Source: Gigaspora margarita (lineage: Eukaryota > Glomeromycota > Glomeromycetes > Diversisporales > Gigasporaceae). Taken from it: a stretch of DNA of 64,000 nt. Location: assembly GCA_009809945.1 (NCBI GenBank), contig WTPW01000186.1, forward strand, positions 232,233-296,232, in the 5' to 3' direction. The translations under genes and the position numbers were made by a program. The notes beneath the pieces were generated by a model that was not told the DNA's origin, did no database searches, and was given only the letters and a program-made list of their open reading frames with translations. Shown here piece after piece: positions 1 through 11,750 of the stretch; within the stretch, counting starts at the first letter, position 1, and the number at the start of each line of letters is the position of its first letter.

Positions 1-170
1 AGTGAGTATGAGTCAGTTTTTTTTTTAGAGAGTGTTAGTTCTGGGTTTTTTTTAGAGAGCATCAGTTTCGGGGGTTTTTTAGAGAGCGTCGGTTCTGGTT
101 TTTTTTAGAAAGCATTGGTTCCAGTTTTTTTATTTTTTTTATTATTTTTTTTGTTTAGAGAACATCAATT
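1..170. repeat. Degenerate minisatellite, about 35-bp units
   Basis: About five imperfect copies of a T-run followed by AGAGAGCRTCRGTTCTGG are seen in a row. The variation includes C/T and G/A changes. No coding potential is visible. It lies just beyond the 3' side of the gypsy pol fragment. Confidence 0.6.
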
Positions 171-299
171 CAAAAAAATTTTTTTGAAAGCTTACATTTT
201 GAAAATTGGTAAGCAACACCAAAGTTGGTACCTGATATTTGAAATATAGCTAATATATACCAAAGTAGAACTGCTAACCAAAAACATTTTTACTATGAT

Positions 300-1508
300 C
301 CTCAAATATAACCTCTCATAGATTATTTGGGGTCCTAGTGAAGGTGTGTCTTGGTTAGTAAGTGAGAAAGAGCATCAACATTGGAATGGATTCTTCTAGG
401 TTTGTAAATGATAGTAAAATGATAAGGTTGAAGTTTCATAATCCAATGGCCTAGACATCCTTTTGGTTAAAATAATTTTAACTATTTAAGAGCAGAGTAG
501 TCTGTAACTAGTATGGAATGGCTTGTATCAAAGTATTTATGAAAATGTTCAATGGCCTATACAATGGTAACACATTCTAGTTCAGTGGCTCCATAGTTTA
601 CTTCTTTATTTTTCAAACTTTTACTAGCATAGGTGATTGGGTGTTTCTTTCCATCATTAGAGAGTTGGTTTAGGGTGGTTCCAAATCCTTCATAGGATGC
701 ATCTGTAGCAAGAATAAATTCTTTTCTATAGTCTAAGTAGATGAGGATAGGGGCAGTAGTTAACTGGTATTTTAATTCATCAAATGTCTTTTGATATTTC
801 ATGTCCCATTCATAAGCATTGGCCTTATGCAATAGCTAATTAAAAGAGTGAGCGATAGAGAAGAAATGTTTAATAAATCGTCTAAAGTATCTAGCAAGTT
901 CTAAAAATGATCATAATTGTGTTATATTTTGGGGAGGTTGAATATTTTGAATCTGGAAAGATTCTTTTTTCTTTGATAATATGTCCTAGAAAGGGTAGAC
1001 TTTTTATCCAAAAATTACACTTTACTATATTCAATTTTAATTTAGTATTCTGAATTCTTGTAAAGACTTCTCTTAGATATTTAATATGATCATCAAATAT
1101 TTGAGAGAAAACATTGGTATCATCTAGATACACCACAATATACTGTAAGCTATACCTTTGTAAACCTAGTTTATAAGGCATTGAAAGGTAGCAAGAGCAT
1201 TGTGCAATCCAAAGGGAATGACATTAAAAAAATTTATAGGTTCTGTATCTGGTTATAAAAGCAGTTTTTTCTCTATCTTCTGGGTGTACTTTTACTTGTC
1301 AATATCCACTTATAAGATCTAAAGTAGAAAAGTAAGTGGCTCTAGTGAGAGAGTCAAGTATTTTATTAATTCGCAGTAGGGGATACTAATCCTTTTTAGT
1401 GACTGCATTGAGTTTTTAGTAGTCTACACAAAATCTTTTCTTTCTATTTTTTTTGTTTACTAGTACAACAGGAGAGGTTCAAGAGCTAGAGAACTTTCTA
1501 ATTAATTT

Positions 1509-1509
<1 letters not shown>
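300..1509 (-). mobile_element. Ty3/gypsy LTR retrotransposon fragment 1, reverse transcriptase and RNase H part
   Basis: Minus-strand translation shows, in order, the RT palm with the catalytic YLDD box (near 1,120), an RT thumb-like stretch with GHII, and an RNase H domain starting near 740 with the ILATDAS motif. An RNase H C-terminal part reaches about 330. The domain order is that of Ty3/gypsy pol. The element is a fossil with many breaks and no integrase is seen before the window edge. Its upstream part continues at 25,912, because a LINE has landed inside the RT region at 1,509/1,510. No LTR was identified. Confidence 0.85.
1501..1509. repeat. Target-site duplication of the LINE, left copy
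   Basis: ATTAATTTG lies directly before the LINE's poly-T tract and is repeated at 25,912-25,920. If the following T's are counted, the duplication is up to 15 bp. The surrounding gypsy RT sequence continues in the same orientation on the far side of the second copy, which supports a true target-site duplication. Confidence 0.8.
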
Positions 1510-1590
<81 letters not shown>

Positions 1591-4500
1591 CTTAAGCAGT
1601 CATGCTAATACTTTATTAAGATTCTTGAAATTACATTTTAACTACATAGAACTACCTAATACTTAAGTTCAGCATCACCCGGCCACCCAGACGGTACCTA
1701 AGTGCAACCTGCCGCACTATCTCGAATTGAGATAGACTGCTCGTCTGACTACTTAAAGTCCATAGTAGAAGGGTCTTCCCCCTTCCACGACAAGACCTAC
1801 CATTGTCTTCATTGCTTCTTTTTTCACACATTCTTCTTTTTCTTCTAGCTGTCTTCTTTTCTTTTCCCTCCACTATTGATTTAGTCTTTTATCAGCGACT
1901 GGCTTCTTTCTCTCTTTTGTTCTTCTCTTCATTTTCCCTATTATCTTTTTTTCTCTTTCCCATTCGTTGACTTTCCCACATCATATTCGCCATACTTGTT
2001 CATAGAAGGTGTTCCAGGCTGTCCTTATCACTGTACTTACAAATTTTTTTCTTGACTTCGTCTTTAATAGATGTGTCAGCTTTGTATGTGTATCTTCTGG
2101 GATTAAGCTTTTGATAAGTGCTTCTCTTGTTGCTATCTCTTCTGATTCTGATTTTCTGTATAAAGTCATGTATAGTACATATGGTAGAACTCAGAGCCTT
2201 TCTTCTTCTTCTAGTCCCTTCCATGCCGTTGCAATAGTTACTTTCTGTATTTTTTTCCACAGACTTGTCTGCCCTTTGCACGATGCCAAATGTGACTGTG
2301 TTTCTTTAACCTTATCTAGACATACTTGGCACTCTGCTATCATATAAATATCTGGTCTTCTTTTGTTGAGTTCTTCCAATATCGGAAGCTTCTCCATTAT
2401 ACATTTTATCAGTGCACTCCTTCTTGCGCCTATTCTTCTTGTATTATAGCGCACACCTTTTGAGGTATTCATTATCTTCCAGAAGTATGCCCAGTTGTAC
2501 GATGTGGTCTCTGTCTCAGGTTCAAGGCTCTTGATTGCTCTTGTTTCTCACCACTCTGCTCCTACTCTAGCATTTATTACTAGTTTACATAGTAGACATG
2601 CCAGAATATCGATTCTTTTATTTTCCCATTCCAAACAAAATTCTATTTCTTTGCATCTAACCTCTTCAGTGTATATTATCTTTTTGTTTGACACGCCTTT
2701 TTTTGCAAGAGCATCTGCTCGATCGTTTCATTTATCCTTGCTGTGACTCTTAACTTTGAACAGCGCCATTCTCAAATTTTTGATTCTGCAGAGGTCTACA
2801 ATTTTCATTATCCATATCGCATTTTCCATTTTTAGGATCTTGCTTTTCTCTGTACTCTGTAAGCCTTTTCTTATATTTCTAATCGCTGTTTCGCTGTCTG
2901 TATATATTTCTACCTGTTTTTCGAGTGGCATAGTTAGCAGGGCAGCCCATATTGCCACTAATTCTGCTAGAGTCGAGCTTGGCCATCCTTCTAGTCCGAA
3001 AGCTATTTCTTCTTCTGACCAGTCTTGTGCTTTATTTGTTTGCGCCCATCCAAGACCCATATTTCTTCGTGTTGCACCTTCCTTTGGCTTCAATTTAACT
3101 GCACCGTCTGTGTATATTACGTATTTCTCATTGTCTCTTTTCTTATTCCTTCCTAATATCGATACTATCTCCTCCTCCACATTTTCCCTTATTCCTTGTC
3201 TTTTGACAATCTCTACTTCTAGTTCTGCTAATATTTCTAGGCTTCTGAATTCTCTTTCGTCCACTTTCCACTTTTTTGTCTTCATCTTTTCCTCTAGTTG
3301 ATCTAACGAAGTTTTAACCTTGTTTTCCCTCTTTTCTAATAATGCCTCTGGTATCACCTTTATCTCACCATTTGAACTAATCCAATGTTGACAATACTTA
3401 TTGCTTTCTACTATTCTATCACCTATTTCTGCGCAGCCTTCACATATTCTAATCTCTGTTGCTATCTCTTTATCTACGCACTGAGTCTGCTAGTGCTCTA
3501 CTAGTATTTCTCCTTTTTCTGTTTTTATTACTTTACCCACCTTCTTCTCTCCTCCTTGTGGGCCGTATACTATTTACTCCTTTCTTCTCTTATCTTTTGA
3601 GATTTTTTCCACTCTACTTTCAGGGCTTGAGTGTTATTGCTTCCCATTTTAAAGGACTCCTTAACCTCTCTACTATCTGACGATTTTAAGACTTTTGCTT
3701 CTATGTCTTTAAACCATTCTGCCTTTTTACCCTTACTCAACAAGCCTCAGTAGCCTTTGTATTGCTGCTAAGTAATCATTCTTTCACCATCTAAGTCAAG
3801 TAGTTGGTTTACATAGATAAGGCCAGCTTCTCCTATTTTGGCACTATTCTTCTTCCATGTTCACCCCTTTACGAGTTCTTGTATTCTAGTGCCATGCTCG
3901 AGCACCATCCATATCTTACTTTCTGTTCGGATGTTTATCCCCAGGTTTTTTCCTTTTATAATTACTCGACAGGCTAAGTTGTCATGCCAGCATACTTCGT
4001 TGCATGGTAGGCTGTCTGCTTCCTATACATCACCTATTATACCTGCTCTCTGACAACCTTGGATTATTCTTAACTTTGTTAACTGACCAAGGCTATCCCA
4101 TCTATTTAATCTATTCATCAGCCCACTTATTTGTTTTGTTGTTATCTCCTGCTAAAGTGTTCTGCAGCTACCAAGATCTTTGTGCATCATTATACAATTT
4201 TCTAATGTCCTTAGTAGATTACTTCTTTGTTTTGCAAACTATAGTATTGGCTGATGTATCTCATTTAGCTCTCTTTCTGACATCTTCGTTAGCTGCAGCA
4301 TATAACTCAATTTTGAAATTATTACCATATTGTTTATGTACACAATCTGGCTTGATGTCATTTTTTTATACCTTAGGTCTCTTACTGTCTGGCTTATGAT
4401 ACCTTTTGCTTTCTTTTTCACTAGCTTTTCTCGCATTCTACTATTGAGCCAAATTCCCAACAACCTTACAATCTTATTTCTTGGCTCTTCTTTTACAGTA

Positions 4501-4622
4501 CTCTTTCTAAAGATTACTTCTTTTTCTTCTGGCTTGGTATTCGTATTCATTACTACTAGTTTTGACTTGGACCCATTTATTTCTATATCATTAGCTCAGA
4601 AGAATTCTTCTGCGAATACCAG
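1510..4622 (-). mobile_element. LINE retrotransposon, 3' half with poly(A) tail
   Basis: This is the 3' half of a minus-strand LINE. It starts at 4,622 inside the reverse transcriptase, 15 or so residues after the catalytic box, and runs through RNase H, a zinc-finger-like motif and a 3' region to a tail of 77 consecutive T's on the plus strand (1,510-1,586), i.e. a long A-tail. The matching 5' half lies at 21,060-25,911. Together they make about 8 kb, a normal full length for a two-ORF LINE with an apurinic-type endonuclease. The long uninterrupted tail suggests a fairly young insertion, although the coding part carries several stops. Confidence 0.85.
1981..4622 (-). pseudogene. LINE ORF2, C-terminal half (RT end, RNase H, zinc-knuckle-like motif)
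   Basis: Reading the minus strand, 4,622-4,239 gives the end of the RT and the linker after it ([14 protein letters not shown], then RLLGIWLNS). An RNase H domain lies at 3,357-2,690 with YTDGAV, a central glutamate in STLAELVAIW, YTDSETAIRN and a late SHS...NDRADALAK motif, so all catalytic acids are visible. At 2,472-2,191 there is a C-x2-C-x7-H-x4-C motif, as in the C-terminal knuckle of many LINEs. In-frame TGA codons occur at about 4,600, at 2,728 in the RNase H tail and near 2,191; other frame breaks lie between 4,239 and 3,357. The copy is therefore dead as it stands. ORF2 reverse-transcribes LINE RNA at a nicked target; the RNase H would remove the RNA strand. Confidence 0.85.
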
Positions 4623-5740
4623 GAATGGAGTGATGAAATCACGTAGTATATGGATATAAAGCAATCGAAATTGATGTAACTCTACAAAATCTTGTATCTG
4701 ATTGGTCCTCGTGACCCTAACTGTCACATGCTATTTATTTTTCACGTATCAGGTATCACATTGTATGCATGATACTTCTTGTCCTGTGATCTGTTAATGT
4801 GATGGTACTATAGTATAATAAGACACCTGACCATTAAAAGAAAAAAAATTGCGAAAATGCTATAACAACCAATAAAAAAATATGCTTTTTAGACATAAAT
4901 ATAGGTGGGCCGATACAAATCTGCATATCTATTCACTCAATATTTGACATTTTTCAATTTTTTTCGTAGGATTTTTTATTGGGCTGATTAAATGATAATT
5001 CTGATTATCAAAGATGAGAGTGAAAGAATTTATTAATCATTAATACAACTCTATTAAAATCATGAAATGTAAATTTGCTTTGTTGTTTGATTACTTAATA
5101 TATGCTAACTATTTTAAGCAAAAAAAGTCAACGAAATGTTTAACGAATTTGGAAGCATTTTGTATTCAAGAACAAGTGCAAAAACAAGAATAGCTCCGCA
5201 ATAGTTAAAAAAAATCCATGATATTAATAATAAAAAAAAGTGAATATATTACTAAGAATGTCAGTCTATCAACTGATAAAATCATGATTATATCCAAAAT
5301 GTGATCAATATGCTAAGACTAAAGTAGCAATATGATCTGCTTTAATGCTTTTGATTGGTTATACAATCCGTGATCAAAAATGTTAAGACTAAAATATCGA
5401 TAAGCGAGTTATGATCAAGAATGTTATCACAATTCAAATTCTAGCAATTGTACATGATAGTACCAAATCAACCTTGGCCACATATAGTATTATGTATCAA
5501 TTTTTTATGATAAAATCGACCTTATATGCACATTGATCGGGCATTTAATAAATGCTAATTAGGGTTGGATTGAGGCAAAGTTCATTAAGGGATGCCTCTA
5601 AAATTCAAATGATTATTTCTAGGCGCACTACACAACGTTTGGCATGTGTGTTTTTTTTCTGCATATTATTTATGCCGGAGGTAATATTTATTGAATTTAT
5701 TGTTAACAGAATATATATAAATAGGAAGTGAGCAACTGAC
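4623..5740. other. AT-rich spacer with a repeat also found at 7,035
   Basis: No gene is seen. The stretch at about 5,285-5,385 is related to the sequence flanking the MITE at 7,118 and preserves that MITE's uninterrupted TA target at 5,360. Confidence 0.5.
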
Positions 5741-5875
5741 TGAGTTGGTCAGAATGGTAGAGGCCTCCTGTGACAGAAGCAATCATAATTGCACTAGGAG
5801 CCTCTGTAGGATTAGTTCAGTGGTGTTATTCCCTGCCTGCCAAAGCAAGCTGGCTGCTTGAATCTGTTATCACTT
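5741..5875 (+). mobile_element. tRNA-derived SINE (tRNA-Gly-like head, possibly dimeric)
   Basis: The second half (5,806-5,872) resembles a tRNA-Gly(GCC) gene. It has an A-box-like TAGTTCAGTGGT, then CTGCCTGCCA over the anticodon arm, and a B-box-like GCTTGAATCTG about 44 bp after the A box. The first half carries another A-box-like block (TTGGTCAGAATGGTAG) without a clear B box. Acceptor stems do not pair as in a real tRNA, so this is a SINE head with an internal pol III promoter rather than a tRNA gene. The 3' end of the SINE is not resolved. Confidence 0.5.
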
Positions 5876-6410
5876 GTACTTATACTCCTTGAATATACTT
5901 GAATTTGCGCCAAGCATGTGTTGATATTATGATATCATTGTTATCTTATTTTTGTTTAATATTCCCACGCCGCTTCCCTGTGATCTTCACTCGTGAGCAG
6001 AAATACATGTGATGGTCACTCTCATGACCGCATGTATGTGGCAGAAGGATTGTGTGGCTGCTTTTCCTTTCTATCACGTGATGTGTTGTTCTTTTGAAAC
6101 CTACGTAGTTAGAGCCAGTGTTGGCAAATGACAAGGTCATAAAAATTTTTATGAAAATGACAATAAATGACATGTCATTTTAAAATGACAATGTCATTTA
6201 TTATAAAAAAATTTTGTACAAAACCATGGCAAAATGACAAGTCATAAAAAATATCTTTATAAATGACATTAAAATGACAAATAAATGACAATAATATTAA
6301 TTGCTTTGCAATAGATAAAAAAAATATAATTTATTAAAATATATTAGCAAATACTAAGAAAAAATTACATTCCACCAAGGGAAATGCAGTAAAACTCAAA
6401 ACATCTTTGA

Positions 6411-6795
6411 CCTGAAAATAAGCTACCCCACAATCGACAAAAGTTGCTACATAGTAAAGTCTTAATTTTACTAAGCAAATCGATTAAAATCGCTTAAGTA
6501 AACTTATTCAGCAGGTCAAAATACACTTATTACAAAATTTTCATAAGTATTAAAGAATTTTTTATTAATTGACTTTTGATTTTTGCGTTCGACGGAAAAA
6601 TTAAAATTTTTTAAAAAAATATATTCGACGAACGTAAAAATTAAAAGTTAAATAATAAAAAATTCTTCAATTTTTATAAAATTCCTGTGCATATGTATTT
6701 TGATCTTCCAAATAAGTTTACTTAATCGATAATTATCGATTGACATAGTAGAATTTAGTCTTTACTATGTAGCAACTGTTCGCGAATAACTAAAA
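6411..6795. mobile_element. Palindromic MITE nested in hAT element 1
   Basis: Long inverted arms meet near 6,600. The block GTTGCTACATAGTAAAG at 6,443 returns inverted near 6,775. The left end CTGAAAATAAGCTACCCC matches the ends of the elements at 7,118 and 47,658, so all three belong to one family. The right terminal repeat appears to be missing. Confidence 0.6.
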
Positions 6796-7117
6796 ATCGA
6801 TTTTACTTCAATATTATTGGCTATTTATACTATATATATATATATATATATGACGTGATAGATGGGGGACCCCCCAGAAAATTACATGATTTACTGCACT
6901 TCCCTAAAGATTTGGATGATTGATTTCTAGATTGGTTGGAATTTTTGCTGTTCACATTATCTGATAATTATTAATTTTTTAGTGATTCTTGTAGTTCGTA
7001 GCTTTTTGTTGATCAACTAACCAATAAATTATGGTTATATCCAAAATGTGATCAATGTACTGACTAATAAAACTAATATAGCAATTGGATCAAGTTATTA
7101 ATGCTTTTGATTGGTTA

Positions 7118-7649
7118 CCGTAGGTTCCCAAAAATAAGCTACCATTTTTTGGGCGATTTTAAGTAAAAAAACGTGGGGTAGCTTATTTTCGGGTGAAAGA
7201 GGTTTTTAGCGATCGTAAGTAGTCGTTACATAGTAAAGTTCAAATTTTACTATGTAAGTCGATCAAAATCGCTTAAGTAAACTTATTAAGAAGATCAAAA
7301 TGCATATACTTCGAAATTTTCATGCAAATCGGAGAAGTTTTATTATTTGATTTTTAATTTTTACGTTCGTCGTATATATTTTTTAAGAAATTTTTTAAGT
7401 TTTTTGTCGAACGTAAAAATTAAAACTCAAATAATAAAAAGTTCTCTGATTTGTATGAAAATTTTAGTGTATATGTATTTTGATCTCCTGATTAAGTTTA
7501 CTTAAGCGGTTATAACGATTTGCATAGTAAAATTTAGCCTTTACTATGTAGCAACAATTATCGATCATGTGGGTAGCTTATTTTTGGGTGAAAAAGGTTT
7601 TTACGTTTTTGGATTTAAACAGGGGTAGCTTATTTTCGGGAATATATAG
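7118..7649. mobile_element. Palindromic TA-target MITE, nested in hAT element 1
   Basis: The termini share GTTCCCAAAAATAAGCTACC / ATTCCCGAAAATAAGCTACC in inverted orientation, and the arms are palindromic throughout. It is flanked by TA on both sides (7,116-7,117 and 7,650-7,651). A related uninterrupted sequence at 5,285-5,385 reads GATTGGTTATACAA across the same point, confirming TA as the duplicated target. A Tc1/mariner-type origin is inferred from the TA target. Confidence 0.75.
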
Positions 7650-8047
7650 TATACAACCTATGATTAAAATAAATTTTTACAGCAAATTATGGTAGAAATT
7701 AAGACAGTTAATTCCAAAACCAATTATTTCAACTACACATTGCAATAGCTTTGTTTCTTATTTTAGTATAGTACATAACTACATTGGTATTACTTTTTTG
7801 CTATTGAGCAACCTATAAATTATAAATGACAAGTATAGTCATAAAAAAATAAATGATTTTTTATGACAAAAATGACTTGTCATATGACAAGATGTCATTT
7901 ATTTTTAAATGACAATGTGCCAACACTGGTTAGAGCATCCTTAAAATATACCCGAGGTATAGGCTCTTAACCTATAACCTCTAAATAAATTAACCAAATA
8001 AATAACTATTACGTGCTAACAAATTGAGAAACAGGATAAAAGCCTAT

Positions 8048-8823
8048 ATCCCTGGTACAGCATAGCAGAAGTTCATTTTGATTGGCTGTTTAAATACCCC
8101 AGAAAAAATGTAAATCATTCTCCGGATAAAGTATCGGCTATACCGGATAAATTTTTATTACTCACGAAACATTCAAAAGATTAGTCAAATACTTTCTAAA
8201 AACGCGTATTGTGTCTTACAATATATTCATAATAACTAATTTATATTTCACAATATATACAATATTATTCGTTTCACAGTAAGTACACTATTTATTATGC
8301 AACAACTACTCTAAGTTTTGCGACACAATTAGCTGAATAATATCATATACAAACATTTCTAAATACTGCTACTATAAAACGTTGTATTTATAAACTACTC
8401 AATGACCTAAATATAATAAAAAAAATAGGGTTTGGCATATTAGTTCCAAATACGTAGTACTTTTTACTTCTAGAAAACAAGTAGAACTAGTTGAGACAAA
8501 ATCTTGCAACTTTCACTTACTAATTGCTTAGGTTGCCAAAGCACCTTCTGACCTTTGAAAACTTTCACTTCTCATCTAGTTTTTGAAACTATTGCATCCA
8601 ACTGCATCCCATGTTAAAAAAGTCTAAAGGTAAAATATCAACGACTCAAGTTGGTTTTTCATTTTGTATTACAAAATTTTTTTTCATATGACATGACAAT
8701 TTTTACTTATAAAAGTACTTTAAAAATTACAATTGACTGAATAAAAAAAAAGATTGTCACCAATCATAATTACTCTAATTTTAGCCAATCAAAACGAACT
8801 TCTGCTATGCTCCCCAGTACAGG
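8048..8823. mobile_element. TIR element of about 775 bp
   Basis: The block AGCATAGCAGAAGTTC, followed by a T-rich match ending GATTGGCT, occurs at 8,057 and inverted at 8,783-8,812. The outermost bases agree only loosely. No coding capacity is seen. Confidence 0.6.
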
Positions 8824-8829
8824 CTTAAA

Positions 8830-9260
8830 TAGGGCACCACAAAAAAATTTTCCATTCACGTAACTTTGTCATAGCGCAAACCAATTGAATTTTAGGATCA
8901 GATGTAACATAAAAATCGTGATTTTTCATAAAAAATCGCTAATAATTCTAAAGTTTGTCTATGAAATCGTCTACTGCGCATTAACAAAAAAAATTTCTTA
9001 CAAAATTTGGTACTAGTACCACTCTAACCAAGCGTCTAACCCAAACTCTAACCACTTGATTTATGACTTTAATTCATTTATTCGCTTTATTCGATTGATT
9101 TTATTTTGTGCCACAAAAAAATCATATGACCAGAAAATTTTTTGTGGGATAGCTACTACCTTCTAATACATTCACTTTATTCGATTGATTTTGGTTTCTG
9201 CCACAAAAAATCACATGAAAATTTTTTGTGGGATAGCTACTACCTTCTCACATTGTATCA
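8830..9260. mobile_element. MITE relic and tandem duplication with CCACAAAAAA ends
   Basis: CACCACAAAAAAATTTTCC at 8,834 is answered by inverted GAAAATTTTTTGTGGGATAG at 9,132 and again at 9,217. The right end is duplicated in tandem (about 9,083-9,174 and 9,175-9,250). The interior resembles the core module of the MITEs at 11,451, 49,436 and 50,153 (a GATCAG-TGTAACAT part and a weak CTAACCC part). Confidence 0.45.
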
Positions 9261-9516
9261 TCAAGTAGGAATTCTCATTTTCTGCTATGACAAACCTCAG
9301 ATTCTGTCTGCTTGCAATTCAAATTATGCGAATTATGTGATAAATTTTTTAAAATAATGCTACAGATTATGCAGATCAGGTAGAAATATGCGAAATATGT
9401 GGGACACTTTAAGAACAAGTACCTCAGTGAAAGTCACAAATTATACCTCGATATTATCACATGATTAATTTTGTAAACAAATCAGGTGATATCACATGAT
9501 TTGATTTTACACAGTA
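9261..9516. other. AT-rich spacer
   Basis: No gene or repeat was recognised here. Confidence 0.4.
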
Positions 9517-11450
9517 CAGGGACCCAGAAAAATATCGATTTGATTTAGCAAAAAATTATATTGATTTGGTCAAAAATATTGATTTATATCGATATGCCCA
9601 TGATTGACAAATAAGAATTTAAGATTTGTTGCAACATTAAATAACGTGATCAGCATCTAAGTTCATGTTTTTCGGGAAGTTAACAGAAATTTTGTTAGTT
9701 GATTGTCTACATCTCCGAAACCTGCTGACAGTTTAGGTTGGCCAAATTCATATTGCCCGGCCCAAATTATACTTTTAATTTGTCTGAAGTGATGTAGTTA
9801 CACTGCATAAAAAATTGTAAAAATATCAGTCTAAAAAGAATATTTCTAACCATAACCAGTAGTGACGATCACCACCCTTTTGTATAACCAAAAATTTATT
9901 TATAATGACCTATATCGCGTGATTACGAAACAACCAATCAAAATGTACATACGTACTATAACATCATAATTACTAAATTCTTTTTATTAATAAGTAAAAG
10001 ACCTCACTATTACATATGTAAACACTACCAATTTATATAAACGATTATTAACAATTGCAATCGCTCGCTTCGGCTATCGCTTTCGCTTCGCTCCTTTTTC
10101 CTAAACCCTCAGTCTAATATAATTAAACCCTAACCCTAACCTAAAACTAATTTCCACGCACAAAACGCCAAATACAACTCAGAAAAACTCGATATATGTA
10201 ATGAACGTATTCCACTAACCTATCCGAATGACAACCATTACCTAAAAGGAAGAGTTAGTTAGGACTTCTAGAATACAACATAAAAAAAAATAAATAATTA
10301 GCTCCAAAGTCCAATTCGACATACTATACAACAGCGCAGTAAATCACTAGCACAACATTAAGCGACAAATCTTCAGCATTAGCAACGAATGTATTCCTGT
10401 CACTGAAAAGAAGAGTTAGTTAGTACTTTTAGACCACAACACTAAAAAAAAACCCCTTAATTCAGCGTACCAATGGAGAATGTATTCCATACCCATCATC
10501 AAAAAAGAAAGAGTTAGCTAGTACTTCTAGAATACACAAACAAGAAAAAAATAAATAATAAGCTCCAAAGTCCAATTCAACGCAAAATATTTGACACTAA
10601 CAATGAAAGTATTCCAGTAACCTATCTGAATGACACTCATCACCTGAAAAGAAAGAGTTAGTTAGTACTTTTAGAACACAACAAAAACAAAAAAAAATTA
10701 GTACTTTTAGAACACAACACAAACAAGAAAAAAAATGAATACTTAGCTCCAAAGTCCAATTCGGCATGCTATAGCGCAGTAAATTACTAGCACGATGCTA
10801 AAACAACAAACACAACATCAAATACAATGTGACAAATATTTTGCACTAATGAAACGTATTCCGGTAACCTATCTGTACGTCACCTGTTGTTACCTGAAAA
10901 AAAGATGTAATTAGTACTGTGAAAAACATTATTGAAAACTAAAAAAAAAGCAGAAAAAAAATAAATACATAGCTCAAAGTCCAATTTGACGTACAAACAA
11001 CGCAGCGAATCACACTGGTACTACAAGCACAACCAAGCGAAAAATACACGGCACCAACGATGAACGTATTCCAGTAACCTATCCCGAATGACACACGTTA
11101 CCTGCAAAGAAACTGAAAAGAAGAGCTAGTTAGTACTGTGAAAACACAACTGAAAACAAAAAAAAGGAAATGAATACTTAGCACTGACTCCAAGACAATC
11201 GGCATTTGCAGTGACAAACGGAAACAGCAAGGACGAATGACGATTCCAGGTACGATGACAAGAAGCTCTGAAAAAAAGTAAAAGTAGATCAAATTTGATT
11301 AGATCAAAAAGTTTATGTATTTAATTTAACATTACACGTGATCTTACCATGTAACATGGTGATCATTACCATAGGTGATTTTAATTATAATTTGCCTAAA
11401 AATATCGATTTATATTGATCTATATATATCAATATTTTTCTGTGTCCCTG
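9517..11450. mobile_element. TIR element carrying an internal satellite-like array
   Basis: The ends are CAGGGACCCAGAAAAATAT and, inverted, CAGGGACACAGAAAAATAT. They are followed by blocks rich in ATCGAT/ATTGAT. The CAGGG start and TIR style resemble hAT, but no clean 8-bp duplication is seen. The middle holds CCCTAA-type motifs near 10,125 and a tandem array from 10,200 to 11,250. There is no transposase. Confidence 0.65.
10200..11250 (+). repeat. Degenerate tandem array, about 90-230 bp units
   Basis: Roughly six units are visible. Each has a GAACGTATTCCAGTAACCTA-like block (10,203; 10,388; 10,478; 10,602; 10,853; 11,060), then GAAAAGAAGAGTTAGTTAGT, then an A-rich run, often ATTTAGCTCCAAAGTCCAAT-like. 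Spacing is irregular because units have internal deletions. Confidence 0.7.
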
Positions 11451-11750
11451 CCCAGTATCGCCATAAAAATTTTGCCCCGCGTGATTATTGACCAATAATG
11501 ATCATAATTTGTTGTAACATAACANGATCAGGAAAATTCTAAACAAATGATTCAAATGTCTCTTGTAAAAAAAGCTTATTTCTCAAAGTTTGCATAAGAA
11601 CCCACTTTTTTGAACTAAGCAATTTTACTATGTAAAAACCTAAACCCAAACCCTAACTGAGCACTCTCCCTAACCCTAAGCTAACATAAACGAACTTAAA
11701 AGAATTTTGGTACTGATAACATGGGGGCAAAATTTTATGTCGATACTGGG
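11451..11750. mobile_element. 300-bp MITE with CCCTAA-bearing core
   Basis: The termini CCCAGTATCGCCATAAAAAT and, inverted, CCCAGTATCGACATAAAATT extend about 28 bp to TTTTGCCCC. The core contains GATCAGGAAAATTC, GCTTATTTCTCAAAG, GCAATTTTACTATGT and CTAAACCCAAACCCTAAC, blocks shared with the element at 50,153. It lies directly against the preceding TIR element. Confidence 0.7.

Larger units (their letters stand above)
6116..7928. mobile_element. Non-autonomous hAT transposon 1
   Basis: The ends are CAGTGTTGGC... and ...GCCAACACTG, flanked by an exact 8-bp duplication GTTAGAGC (6,108-6,115 and 7,929-7,936). Both features are diagnostic of the hAT superfamily. Subterminal zones hold many AATGACA/TGTCATTT motifs (6,125-6,295 and 7,825-7,915), likely transposase-binding repeats. 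There is no transposase. Two related palindromic elements have inserted inside it. Confidence 0.85.

Noticed and set aside
5806-5872. Functional tRNA-Gly gene
   Set aside because: The acceptor stem does not pair and the B box deviates; a SINE head fits better.
9142-9357. Open frame with repeated WDSYYLL
   Set aside because: It lies in a tandem duplication of a MITE end and has no coding character.
10125-10140. Real telomere (CCCTAA repeats here and at 11,650, 19,220, 49,690 and 50,380)
   Set aside because: Only two or three imperfect repeats each, inside MITEs and always with flanking element sequence.
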